From Pterois miles (Eukaryota > Chordata > Actinopteri > Perciformes > Scorpaenidae), in contig CAMQGK010000297.1 in NCBI GenBank assembly GCA_947000775.1, positions 943,001 to 1,007,000 of the forward strand: a DNA stretch of 64,000 bases. Direction: 5' to 3'. Every line of letters starts with the position of its first letter. Within the stretch, counting starts at the first letter, position 1. The notes beneath the pieces are model-generated. The model was not told where the DNA came from. It made no database searches and saw only the letters and a program-made list of their open reading frames with translations. A program made the position numbers and the translations under genes. This document shows, piece by piece, positions 13,230-26,131 of this stretch.

Positions 13230-13770
13230 TAAATTGAGTCCTCTGTCACATCGAGTGCTGTGAGTAAGATTTTAAGGTCAGGAAAAAAATCATTACAGAC
13301 ATCATTTCTGAGAAATCACTGTCTGTCTATGGCAGTTCACACAGATGATGGTACTGTAAATGAAAGGCACTAGACTAGACGTCTTATTTGGCCTCATGGA
13401 TGTTTCAAACTCTGAACTGAAGGCTTTTATAGATGATAGGTGGAACACGTCAGAAAACAAACATCAAGCCCAGTTACCTTGGACATACTACTTCTAGACA
13501 GACATTATTCTGGGTGTCATAACGACAGATTATAAAGGAAGTTCTCAATCACACCAAGTGCTCTGTGTAGGAGTTTAAGATAAATAAAACATTATTAGAT
13601 GTCAACTGTGAGCATCCGCAGTCCGTCTGGGACAATCTGGAGCCATCCAGATCACGGTACCGTTAACCAAAGGAAACAGATCTGAAGGCTCTTAGATGAC
13701 GGGTGAAACATCTCAAAGTCCAGCTATTTAGGATATTGTACTTTCAGATAGGAATTATTGTCATCTCAGT
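13230..13770. repeat. Diverged tandem duplication, period about 300
   Basis: Unit 1 (about 13230-13500) and unit 2 (about 13540-13770) share in order AGTGCTGTGAGTA/AGTGCTCTGTGTA, TTTAAG.TCA/TTTAAGATA, GATGATGGTACTGTAAA/GATCACGGTACCGTTAA, TGAAGGCTTTTATAGATGATAGG/TGAAGGCTCTTAGATGACGGG, and AGACAGACATTATT/AGATAGGAATTATT. No intact frame spans either unit. Confidence 0.55.
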
Positions 13771-14979
13771 AAGCAAAGATGACTGTTTCCCCAAAGACCA
13801 ACATCCTCTACTCGCCTTTACAATTCAAATCTTGCATAAAATCTACTGCGTCGCTATATCTCTCTGTGGATAGATCCCTGCACAAACACTGTCATGGTTA
13901 GGGATTCCCCCTCGGGCCAGCAGTACTCAAAAATGTATGCAGTCATGGCGGCGCTTTGGGAGAAATCATCCGACAAATGGCAGGTGTCGCATCACCGTTC
14001 TACTTCTTGTTTTTAATGGATTTGCTTCTCTGACAGCGAAGACGTTTGTGACTTTACTTTGGAACTGCTGTATAAATAGTTATTTTATCATACTGTCTAT
14101 CATGTCTGGCACTCTGAATTATTAATATTTATCTCTGTGGTATCCAAGTGGAGCTTTAAAGGTCCTGTTTCAGTGTGTTTTCAAAAAGGAAAGAATATGC
14201 ATGTTGATGTTTGTCAAATAAATGCATGTTTTTGAATTCCTCCCTACAGTGAGGTGCTTATCAAATAGAGTACATGAGCCACTGTAGCTTTGTTAATCAC
14301 ATATTTGTGTGTGAGCGCTTGAATGTCTCAGCATGTGTTTTTATGTACAAAAAGAAGCTAATGAGAATATTAAATGTTATGAAACGTTAATGGGGGGTTT
14401 GTTTCATTGATATTCCTAAGTGTCACTAAATTACCCTACATTCAATGCACTGGTCATACAAATGGTTGATAGTGTCACAATGATTAATGTTCCCTTATCG
14501 GGTCTTTCTTGATTCAAACTGAAAATGTCAAGGTTGATTCAGATGAAGCTTTCTTTTGTCATTTTAACATCGGTTGACTGGAGGGAGTCAAGCGATTCAA
14601 CTCTGACAGGAAATTTGGAAATTTGATCGCAGTAGTTTATCGAGGATGAACTAAATTGGAAGAGTCAGAGTGACAATTAAGCAGCAGCCCGACATGGCCT
14701 CCTCCTGCCTTCTGTTGTCAGTCCTTTGTGACGGCAGCACGTCCCCTGTAACCACTGCTAGTTGCGTCTACATAAGCTCTGACAGACTTCTATTGTTTGG
14801 GGAACATGTGCCAGTCAGTTTGTGACATGCTGGCTGGGGCTAATCTGAAACTGCCAGTAAAAGTGATTGGATTTTTGAACATGGAATTACTGCATGTCTT
14901 AACATGTCGGCAGTTTAGCTGATGCTCTACAACTAAGCCAAGCACAATGACTAGTGCAGCGAATAGTGGCGTCCAGAGT

Positions 14980-15370
14980 CTCGGCCAAGGACACGTTTAC
15001 TGTACATGACACACGAAGCGTTTTTAAACCAGAGGAACTATTTCATAGTTCTACGAACCCTGTTTATATTGTGTCTGCACCGCAAGAACTACGAAGGACT
15101 GAAGTTATTAGAATGACGTTTTAGCTCCTATTTCAGAGTAAGAGCTCCCAGCACAAGAGGAACTGTGACGCACGTGTACGGTGACTGGTCGAACACAAGC
15201 CAAAGAGCGGTGCCACCCGGCTAACGTCACTTCAGGGCTCCCATTGGCAGTGCGAATGCAAACAGCCCTTTAAGGTGTGTAGTTCTTGGTGGAGATCCCC
15301 ATTGGGGAGTTCCTCTCTGGGAGGCCCCAGAACTGTTTGGTCCAAAACCACCTACTGTTACAGCGGGGCT
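14980..15370. repeat. Probable interspersed repeat with internal inverted segments
   Basis: GAACTATTTCATAGTTCTACG, CGCAAGAACTACGAAGG and CCTTTAAGGTGTGTAGTTCTTGG contain alternating and inverted AGTTC/GAACT blocks, more than unique DNA normally has. The family is not recognised. Confidence 0.35.
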
Positions 15371-15513
15371 CAAACGTGTGACATTTATGTGCTGTGTGAC
15401 TTAAGACTTGACTTGACTCCCTAAATAGATAATTACACTTGAGATGTGCATGTTAGCAAAAACATTCAGAAGTATTTTGACTAAGTAAAATGCCACAACA
15501 GTAAAAAATTAAC

Positions 15514-15942
15514 AAGGGCTATAACTAATAATTATAGCTGATTATTTTCTCAATTAATTGTTTGGTCTATAAAATCTTTCCCTGACCTGCTGGGTGAAAC
15601 CTTCAAATTTCTTGTTTGTTCCAACAACAGTCAAAAATATCATTGTCAGTTCATCTGTTGATTAATTTATCAATTAAGTGATTAGCTGTTTGGTCTATAA
15701 ATGTCAGAAAATATAAAACATCCATCAGCGTTTCTCAAAGCCCAAGACGATGTCCTCACAGGGCTTGTTTTATCCACAACTCAAAGATATTCAGATTACT
15801 GTGGTGGGGGAGCAAAGAAACCAGAAAATATTCACATTTGAGAAGCTTTTCTTTAAAAAATATTCACACCAATTCATCCATTATCAAAATGTTTTTAAAT
15901 AATTCAATAGTTGACACCTAATCGATTAATCATTGCAGCTCT
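15514..15942. mobile_element. Non-autonomous DNA element (GGGCT..AACTAAT...GATTAATC..GCAGCTC)
   Basis: Left AGGGCTATAACTAATAATTA and right ATCGATTAATCATTGCAGCTCT are roughly inverted. The GTTTGGTCTATAAA motif appears twice inside. I recognise the pattern from teleost genomes; a second fragment occurs at 8783-8840. Confidence 0.55.
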
Positions 15943-17964
15943 ATGAATATATTTAGTTTACTATCACGTAAGACAAAGAAAATCAACAAACACAACTAGA
16001 AACTGTCAACCATTTTTGAAAAATGACGAACAATTATTGGAGCATCAAGATGATTCATTTTCTGCTGTTAAAAACGGTGATTAAAAATAATAATTGGTAA
16101 ATTAGTCAGGTAGGCTGAGCATAGTCACACAGCTTGGATATGTACTTATTAAGCTCATACGCTGAAGGACTCTGTTAAACCTAATGAAGGAAAATGTGTT
16201 CATCGTCAGCCGTCAGACTTGTGTCTTCATTTTCAACTTGTGTATGAAGACTGGCAACTTGGCTTCGACTTGTCCTCAGGGACTTGAAACTTGACATGAG
16301 ACTTAGTCTGACAATCTTTCACTCAAATACTTGAAATCCAACTCTTTAGCAAACGCCCCAGAATGCAAAGTTTACTGTTTAACTAAACAACTAAAAAACA
16401 CAATATTTTACATTGAATTCAAATTTTCGAATACATCGATAATCTTCAAGCACTGGTTTATATTCTGCAACGGCTACGTGATGACAGCTTTTCTATTCAA
16501 TTGAAAAAAGGATCCCCTCAACACAACGGGGTGGTAGGTCAAGCCAGGTTGTCATGGTTTTCATGTTTGCCGCATCGGGGTGTAACACACAATGCGAAGA
16601 AATGTCAGCATGTAGCCATCTTGCCACCGGCAACTGACCCTATGACGTAAATGACCCTTCCTTTTCTCTTTGTCCTTTCAAACAGAACCACGGCAAATTG
16701 TACGAGGAAATGATGATGAAACCAGGCCAGCTCTGCCTCTTCCAGCCCTCGAGGGGAAGAACCAGAAAATGTCACAGAACCCTTCAAACGACAACAAAAA
16801 GATGCTCTCCCAGGCGCGCCGCCGAGCGCTGTCACAAAGTCAAGCGTGACACCTCCCATGTACAAGTCTATATGCCTCCTCTCCCTCCCTCCTGTGAAGA
16901 TATCAACCTGAAAATAGCTCAGTGAAGCTGAACACTGAGCCGCGATAAATAAATCACAATAATATTTAAATATTCATTGTAGAATAAGAGAACAAGAGGA
17001 AAAAAAAAAAAACAGAAACGCTGAGGATAAACTCCTTCTTTGCTTCACACATCAAAACAGAACAGCCTTGAGGAAGTTCGACTGCATTATCAAATTCTCC
17101 CTTCAAGGGACTCATCAAACATACAGTAGCCTGTGTAAGAGGCTGATAGTCGTCACGCCTCGGGCTGCCCGTATGAATGAACAGCAGATAAGGGCATGTA
17201 GCTCATTAACTCAATTATATCGTTCACTTGTGCCGTCTGTCGATGCATTACGCAAATGGGACAAATTTGCCGGTAGATGTGAAGTCATCTTCACTGACAC
17301 GCATGTCCAAGGGAGAGTGATTGTACAGTAACGCTACAGAAAGGGGGTTTCCCATTCAGGAACTAGACCACGTGGGCCGGTTGAGCCTCACAGCAGGAGC
17401 TATGTCAATAAATCTGTCCTTTAAAAAAAGCGCCCGTCCATTAGTTGAAAAGAAGCAGAAACAAACAAAATAGCACTCGATATGCTGCGGCACTCTCGGC
17501 GTGTAAAAACGGGAGGTCTGGCATGAACTCCTCAATCCATCCCCGCTGTTTGCTTTTGATAACAAAAGTCATAATGACATTCGAGTACTCACCAGGCTGA
17601 GAAATGAAGCAGCGACAGAAGGAGAGAAATGGAGATAGAACAAGACAGGAAAAGATGAGGAGCGTGTGTGTGTTCGCAGAGTACGAGTGTGTGAGTGCAC
17701 GCGTGGCTACTGTGCCAATGTGCGTGGGGTCGGATGAGACGTGAAGTTGGTTGAGTGCCAAGTGGTGCAGTGGAGACAGCAGCGTTCCACCGAAACCTGA
17801 GTCTGTTAATAAAGGGTGTGATTAATCCACCCCCCTCCACCCACCAGTCCTTCAACAGAGAGGACTTGAAGAGCTGTTTAATTACTCAGCACTTTGCTCG
17901 CTAGGAAATGGAGTGTCGCTGGTTGGACACCACCTTATGGAGAAAAAACATGTCTGTGCAGTAT

Positions 17965-18870
17965 GGCTGCCCCCCTCCGTCAATTAGTCGACTACTCGTC
18001 CGTTTTGGTCTTTAAGTCCTGACACACCAAGCCGACGGTCAGGCGTCCAACAGTTTGGGCCTAGTTTTGTCGGTGCATCCCACACAGACGTCTCTTGTCC
18101 GCCCACGTCGGAGGTTTTTCGGCTGATTCAGTATGTTGAATTGGCAGCGGAGCCCATCGGTGAGAGAAATCACTCTGATTGGCTGTTGATTTTAAACGAA
18201 TCAGTGCACAAAAAGGGAAACGGAAGAGAGGAAAGCAAACCAATGAGTAAAGTCACAGAAGGCTCTTCTCATTTTTCATCTTCATCTCATCTGATCATTC
18301 CAACAGATATTTTCACAGAGACACGAACATCTAGAATGAAGTGGTGAGTGAGAGTAGCGTGAAAATGGTGGTCAAACGCTGCGTATTTCATGTACGTCTC
18401 ATAACAATGGCTTCTAGATCCTCCATCCTCCGGCTTCCCTTTTCCATTTTTTGAATGATGAATACAGACTACCGCTGCCTGCTGGTGTGGAGAGTTTTTT
18501 CCTCTCTAGCAGGCGCAGACCGTACGTGCTAACTGGCTGCCGGCTGTAGTGTTTGCGGTGTGTTCAAATGCAGCATGTCGGCCACGACAAAAGCAATGTG
18601 AGGCGACACAACAGTCAGCCTCCGTCGCCGCCGGTTCTTTGATGTGGGCTTGGTGTGTCTGGGCCTCAGTGATTTCTTTACGCCATTAGTGGGTATTTAT
18701 ACTTTTTTCTATGACTTATTTCTAAGAAGCTTATGAGTACATCTCTGGTAAACACAAGATTTAAAGAGGTCTTGGAGAAACTCAGTTTCAGAGATCTGAT
18801 CTGTCAACGAATCAAAATAATCATACGAGCGTTAGTCGACTAGGAATTTCTTTGGTCGAGGACGGACCTG
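17965..18870. mobile_element. Nested DNA elements: CCTGACACACCAAGCC element inside a GTCGACTA-ended one
   Basis: The inner pair GACACACCAAGCC (18021-18033) and GGCTTGGTGTGTC (18647-18659) are perfect inverted repeats bounding about 640 bases. Outside them, TTAGTCGACTA near 17985 and again near 18832-18842 suggests an older host element. No coding frame. Confidence 0.55.
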
Positions 18871-19401
18871 GTAAGCAGTTTGGAAAGCGTTTCATATTGA
18901 ATGCCTATGCCTACACTGTGCATATACAGAAGCGGTGTGCTGTGTGGGGAATATGTCTGAATGCATTGGCTGGGCTGCTAAACACACACACACACACACA
19001 CACACATTTATGCATACACGCAGATAGCTAGGCGGACACACACCCACACAATTTTGCGCCTGGCAGTCAAGAGCTTGGCTCACAGGGGTATTTTTGTTTA
19101 ACTAAAGACTAGAAGGCCTTCAAAGCTCTATTTGAATCCATTAATGTGTGCGTGTGTGTGCAGTTGTGCATGTCTTCATGCATAAATATGTACATACAGT
19201 ATGTGTTTTTCTTAAATTGTTTCTGTGAGCATGTCATCATCTGTTTGTTTGTGTGCATCTCTCAGAATCCCTGTGTGTCTATTATATGCATGTGTAAGTG
19301 TGTGAGAGCCAACACAGTCACGAACTTGCGTGTTCATTGAACAAGGAAAACGCTTAAGTCTGCTTGAGAGGGAGGACAGACAGATAGACGGTGTGTGTGT
19401 G

Positions 19402-19446
<45 letters not shown>

Positions 19447-22019
19447 GCGTACCAAGGAGTCTTAACAGTCTGCTTAGCAGGGTGTGAGAAAGCAAAGTGA
19501 AGGAGAGTGAATCAGGACGAGGTGTTTGACTGTGTGTATTTTAGAGAATTCACACAAAGGTGTGTGTGTGTGTGTGTGCGTGTGTGTGAGTGTCAGTGTG
19601 TGTCAATGTGTGTAGTAGATTCTCATGCGGGGATAAGCAGCTTAGGGAAGGAGCATATTCTTTTCTAAGTAAATCTCATTAATTTTAATTAGCTGTATAT
19701 TTAGCCTGTACACCTGGATTGGTTGTAATTCCGTTTGTATATATAGCGACTAGTGAGCAGAGCAGGTGAAATCACTCAGGTAGCGATTATATTGCCGGAG
19801 CCGCCTGACATTTGCATAATGTCCTGTTTTTCTGATTGTGTCGCGTGCCTAAGGAGGATATCATAGGCAAATATGCATTCCCTTCATTTTCCTATTGCAT
19901 GCTCTATGTAGCGCCCCATGGCTCGTCCTTTTAAATGTTCACCTTTTTTCTCTCGTGTTTTTTCGCTCTCTATGCTGTTTCTTTTCATTTTCTCTTCAGT
20001 CTGTGCACCCCATCATTAGCTTTTTTTCCTCACAACCCTTCCTCCTCCATCTCCCCGCCCGCATGCTCTTACTGTATGGATTTCTCTTGTTCACGTGCAT
20101 GCCTCTGTCTTTTTCCCTCTGTCTCCCTCGCCCTCCCTCCTTTCCTGGGTAATCAGCTTATCCTATGTGTGTCCAAGCCTCTATGTCTGCGTTCCTCCTC
20201 TCTTTGTTTCCGATTCATTCAGCAGGGAGATTAGAGATGCCTATTTGGTGCCTTTGTCTTCAACCGGCGCACTAGCGCTGAGTTACACCGCACGGCGATG
20301 GCCTCGTCGTCAAAAGCTACATCCACTCATCATGTGCTCATCATACCCTGATCAGTGTCAAGGGCCAGATGTGGAATAAAAGCCAAGGCTGCATCTGTCC
20401 ACTGGGCAGTGTGTGAGTTTGAAGCTTCAAGTCGCATCACAGTGATTGACTGCCTGATTGATCGGCTGACCTTATTTAATGTTTAAAAGGAAGGCAATAT
20501 ATTTCCTGCACCAACTGTCACTGGAAAACATGGATGCATCAACTTAAAAAAAAAAAAAAAAAAAACTCAAGGATAACAGAACAGAATAAAGCCTACAAGC
20601 TTATACTAGTATTGATAAATACACTTACTGGTGTGTTGGAAGTTTGAATTGACATGCTGAAGACTTGAAATTCACCAATTTAGGAAAAGAAGAGGTCAGA
20701 AAGCTGAACTCATTAAAAGTGAAATTTGGTTAAAATCACCAGGCAAAACTATTCAAACAATGAAGATATTCATTGTGTTAGGTACCTAACTATGCTGCGG
20801 CACTGACAGAATCAACCCAACACACAAAAGCACTGGTAATAAAATGTGATGCAACTATTTACTCACTTTTTACAACATTTAACAGTAATCTGACCTGATT
20901 TATACCTTGTATTAAAATGCAATAACTGCGTGGCTATACCACTGCTGATACAGTGCGTAAATGCACATTAGGATCTGAGAATTATCAGGTCCTTTCGACT
21001 ACCTGCAGAGGTGATCAAACCTCAGTCGGGAGTAAACACGGTCAACACAGTGTGTCTTCACGTCTTGCAAACAGTGCAGAAAAGTCTAAACTCGCTCCAA
21101 AGTTTGCCAGTTTTCACTCCAAAGTACCACACTCCATTCCTACCAGTTTTTTCCTCTTCCATAGCATTCACAGTAGTTGCAAACTGCAGCAAAAAAACAC
21201 ACACGTCATCATTTTTGTTGCCTTCCAGGAAAGAGTCATAAAAGACGACCTTTTCCACTTCAATGAAAAGTAAATCTGGGCTCTATAGTATCAAGTCTAA
21301 TGATCCTACACCCGTCATGCTTGTTCTTGTTGACAATGCAGCCTCCCAAACTATTTCCCCGCCTTCGCATAGGCCGCATGACAAATTTGATCCAATTACA
21401 ATGCAGCCGTAAATGGTGATGAGAACACATAAACTAAATGCCAGGTACTATATAAATGCAAAGGACATTTAAATAATACAGACTGCATTTTAATAGCAGA
21501 TGTATATGGGAGCTATGGGCATTTAAGCAGCATGGTAAAGTGTGATTGGGAGGCATAAGCAGTGCAGCAGTGCAGTGGAACCATAAATAAACTCCACTGA
21601 GCAGTAGCTGTGTTGAAATACAAAAACCTGAATAATGATATCATCCAGCAGTTCCAAACCTAAAACCATATCTCAGTACACAATAAACTCGCATCGGAAA
21701 AAATAAAAACATATGTATAGGAAACAATTGCTTCAGTGCAATGATATACTTTTGGAATAACTTCGATTTTAAGCCGCAAAGCTCTCAGTTTAATCGCCCT
21801 CACTGTTAATTAGTCAGCTGATCCTAAAACTATCAAAAACTTCAGTGAATGTGCCAAAACAGGACACAGCCTCAAGGACTCAGTCTGTCAGTCTGGCTGC
21901 TGATTCACTTTGACATTGGATCAGCTGGTAAAACAGAAGTGCCGGACTCTGCTTCAGACTGTGGCCAACTCAGAGCTAAACTGCTAAGTTATTTCCATAA
22001 AACAGCCATTGATAGATAT
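18871..22019. other. No gene seen: TG-rich stretch, then AT-rich unique DNA
   Basis: 19660-19760 (TCATTAATTTTAATTAGCTG, TAGCCTGTACACC) and neighbouring DNA look more like conserved non-coding sequence than repeat. 19895-20379 is pyrimidine-rich with spurious Ser/Phe/Leu frames. Confidence 0.45.
19390..19444. repeat. (GT)n microsatellite, part of a TG-rich kilobase
   Basis: Further TG or CA runs lie at 18981-19007, 19146-19160 and 19561-19610; the whole 18.9-19.6 kb stretch is enriched. Confidence 0.9.
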
Positions 22020-22657
22020 TAGGCCTGTCAGCATTAACGCGACAATAACGCATTACCGCATATTCATTTTAACGCCACTCATTTCATTAATGAATTAACA
22101 CTTGTGATTTTCAGGTTGTAGTGGGCTCAGTTTTAAAGCCACAGTGAAGATACATCATCATCATACATCATATGACACTAGAAAACCTGAGAAATCCACT
22201 GGCATCAGCTATGTCATACTAGCTTGTCACATTTATGGCTAAATAATGCATCAAAATTACACTCAAATTTGGTGAGGAAAAACTGGCTTGGTCATTTTCA
22301 GAAGGGTCCCTTGACCTCTGACCTCAAGGTATGTAAATGTAAATGGGTTCTCTGGGTACCCACGAATCTCCCCTTTACAGACATGGCCACTTTATGATAA
22401 TCACATGTCATTTCTGGACAATATTTGTCATTGCTTTGTGTTGTTAATTGATTTCCAATATAAATATATGCATAAATTTGCATAAAACAAGCATATTTTT
22501 CCACTCCCATGTTGATAAGAGGATTAAATACTTGACAAATCTCCCTATAAGTTATATTTTGAACAGATGTGTGATTAATTTGTGATTAATCGCAATTAAC
22601 AATGGGCAATCATGCAATTAATCATGATTAAATATTTAAATCCATTGACAGCCCTAA
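22020..22657. mobile_element. TAGGGCTGTCA-ended non-autonomous DNA element, copy 1
   Basis: Left end TAGGCCTGTCAGCATTAACG and right end ATTGACAGCCCTAA are inverted repeats. The interior aligns with 38140-38857 (GGGCTCAGTTTTAAAGC, TGGCCATTTTC, CCCTTGACCTCTGACC). Style resembles hAT-type miniature elements common in percomorphs; the class is inferred. Confidence 0.65.
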
Positions 22658-25600
22658 TAGTTATATTATAGAAGGAGGACGTGAAATGGCAGGTTTGCTG
22701 ACGCAGAAGCTGTATACTTGCAGCAAAACAGCATGTTCAGAAGTATTTCAAGTAAAAATCCAATAATGTGTGAATATAGACATTTTTTTCAAAGAGTCAC
22801 ACTACTGGGGAAATATGTCCATGAGAGTTTACAGTATACTCACAACACTTTTCCCAACACCGGTTGTATACGTGACAGTACTATGTTAGAGGCTTGATAA
22901 GACTCCCCATCCACTGAATGGACATTGATATCCTCAGCAGAAACCAGATTATAGGGAGAATTCCCAAGACAGCCCACAGGTGAATTAAAATGGCTTTATG
23001 GTTGTGGTATCAGCGATAAGATCCCCTCCCCCCCAGACACACTCCTTACCACCAGCTTGAAGTGATGGCATCATCAAAAAGAGGCAATAAACAAGAGCAA
23101 CCTCTGCTCTTTCATTGGTGGAGCTCCTGCGCTCAGGGGGAACCCTCAGCACTCAGACTCAATCAATATAAATGCTGCGCTTTACAGCCACGCACTCGCG
23201 GCTTCCGGCACCCCGTCATATAGTCGGAGTAACGCAGTGATAGGCTTCAACAGACAGATACACCTATTCAGGAAGCCCTTTGTCTGGCCAGCCATGCATC
23301 AATGACATGATGGGTGATTTCCACCCCTCACAGCAATCAATTAAAACACCCGTCGGAGAATCACGCCAAGTAATGGGGGGTAGAGTTGGGGCTGGAAACA
23401 AAGCGAGTTAATGTATTCCAACGTTATTGCTGATAGGTTTGTTTAGTCGGCGGTGTCTTCGTGAAGTGATGGTTTAAATACTGACAGCTCAGCAAATGCT
23501 GGACCCCTAATTTCCAACTCTGGGTTGCTGTAGAGTGACGTGCCGACGAGCACCTGAGAGGAGGCTGAGTGTGTTACCGCGCTGCAGAAACCTCAAGAGC
23601 ACTTCTGTCTTTCATTTTCTAAATGACATTTGCTGTTATGATGCTAGCAGGTGAGATTGATCTGTTCTGGTGTAATCTCACGTTGCCTGAGTGGGCAGGG
23701 GTGGATGAGATCTGCCTCAGATTGATGAGGTCTAATGGAGTCTTGTTTGGGTGCTCTCGATACATTTAAGATCAGACGATACCGGAGCGCCACTGCATTT
23801 TAATTCTGCTTAATTTAGCCACAAATTACTTATCAACACTTGTGCCTTGTTGAGCTGTGAGTTTTCGCTCCCTGATGCTTACGCATGTGTAATGTTTCAG
23901 CATGTCTGAGGAGCGATATGAAGATAACATGAAGACACAGCAATGCGCATAATGTGTGATGCACATCATCCCCAGGGCTCTGGTGCTCATGGTTGGATCT
24001 TTGTTGGGAGTTTAATCAATCAGCCACAGCGCCTTAATTAATCGGCATGATGAACAGGAGAAATAATTGGTTTTCTGCCAGATGTGAATCTGTTGCAAAC
24101 TAATGCCAGCCAATCAGGATCCAATTTGTAATCACAAAACTGATCTGGACGACAAAACACTTACAGGATCAGAGAAGAATAAACACACAAGACAATGGAA
24201 GTAATATGGCTTTGGATTTGAAATTTTAATAGGAGACAGTTGCTTCTGCATATTGCACTGAGGTACTTTAGATGCCTAATTGGATCTACAGTATACAGCA
24301 TCAAAATCATCATCAGTCTGATTGATTGAAAGGCATAGGGTATGCATTGGAATGTCATTGTCTTTTTTTTTCCTCTTAAAAAATAAACATATTGCTAATT
24401 AATTGGCATGGGAAGAATTAATTGGACTCCTCCCCAGATGTTTTTGAATGAATCTGCAGAAAACTAATGAGGTGTGTCTGGTTTTCCATTGAAACCACAG
24501 ATGTCATTAACCGCAGCCCACATTGACAACACTGATCTGCCCCACTCCAATCAGACCAGGTAACCGACGGCTGAAACAAATGGAAAAGCACTGGAGCCAG
24601 TAAATAGCCAGGGTCGAGATTGAAAACCACTGGTTTAGCCCGGTGCCAGTGGAGCCAAATGGAAAAATAGCTTAGGCCTCTTATTAATGTCACAGTGGCT
24701 AGGCGGTAATTCCTCCAGGCTCTGTGTACCTCGGCTTGTTAATGAGTCACTGCTTATCAGTCAGCCTTGTTAACAGCCAGAGGCCTCCCATCCAAACCGC
24801 CTACTGCTATTGTGTGCTAGCCGTACTGTGTATTAGCCAAATGTTCCCCCATCTTGGCACACAGGAAGTCAACAGTAAACAACAGCAGCACACACAGGAA
24901 GTGGGCGTCGAGCCAGCGAGAAAGAGCTGGTCCAGGGGGGAAGGAGCCCATTTTGTGGCAAGATAAAGTGAACCGCTGGCAGAGGCAAACACATGCGGAG
25001 CCCTCCCGCCTGTAAATCTTACCACACTAACGACTGGTCCACACGGCTCCCGTCCTTTAATCCTTATTCATTACTGGCCTCAGCTGGAAGCACCGATCTT
25101 CATTCACTTGTTCCAACCTGCAGAACTCGTCGAGGTAAATAAACTATTAGGCATGTTTTCCTGTCACGAATGCAAACACTCCTGGGGTCTGAGATCAGGC
25201 TGCCATGGAGCTGAGGGCCAGGACGGGCTGATGGGAGGCCAAAGTGCACTGCTCTACACACTGTCTGCTGAGTGCTCAGACTGACGGACCCTCCACACTC
25301 CACAGCAGCCCTGAGGTAACTGGGTCAGCGGTACAGAACCAGGCCAATGCCGGCCAATTGCATGCCTAATCTGTGCCCTTCTGAGAGCCACTTTCCATCC
25401 GCAGCGCATGGCTGCACATCCAGCTGTGGAAATGGATATGTCAAATGGCGCACAATTAGTGTCTCCCCGATTCGTTCACTCGCTCTAAGGGAACCTGGTC
25501 ACAGATAAATCCAGGAAAAAACAGTTAGTGCAGTCCTTTCCCTGACTTTGACATACATCAAATGAAGATGGGTCAGTGGAGGTAGGAGAGTTGAGAATCT

Positions 25601-26078
25601 AGAGTTGGGCAGGAATTTAAGTGGTCACGACATGGAGCGTATTGGTTACTGTGTGATAATCAACCCCATAACTCACAGGGGAAGCACTTTTTCTCCCTGT
25701 CCTTCTTTGAATTGTGAAAATGGACAAACAGTCCGCTTGCTTTTAATTCACAGTGCACTCTGGAGTATAGCAGTGACGGGCAGTCCTGCTCTCCGATTGC
25801 TCATCTGCTCTTGCATTGATTTGCTGAGCTAATCGTTTTTTCGCTCTGATACATAACATTGAATTATTTATGCTAAGTAGACCCTTCTGTTCCAGCGCCT
25901 CTTAGCATGGAGATCTCCATTATGACGGCATTATCTGACTGCCCACCCCGCCCTTCTCCATCTTCTACTTAACAGCCATTCAGACAGATCGGAGCAGATG
26001 TCAGCGATGGACCAGTGCTCTGTAGCTACCACATTTTCCTCTGAAACTGCAACACTCTAACGTCTGGAGACTAAAGAA

Positions 26079-26131
<53 letters not shown>

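Larger units (their letters stand above)
12908..17964. other. No gene seen: duplicated block, repeats, unique sequence
   Basis: 16600-16930 carries frames of 86 and 75 codons on opposite strands with no resemblance to known proteins. 17440-17860 is GAGA/TGTG-rich. The remainder is AT-rich and featureless to my eye. Confidence 0.5.
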
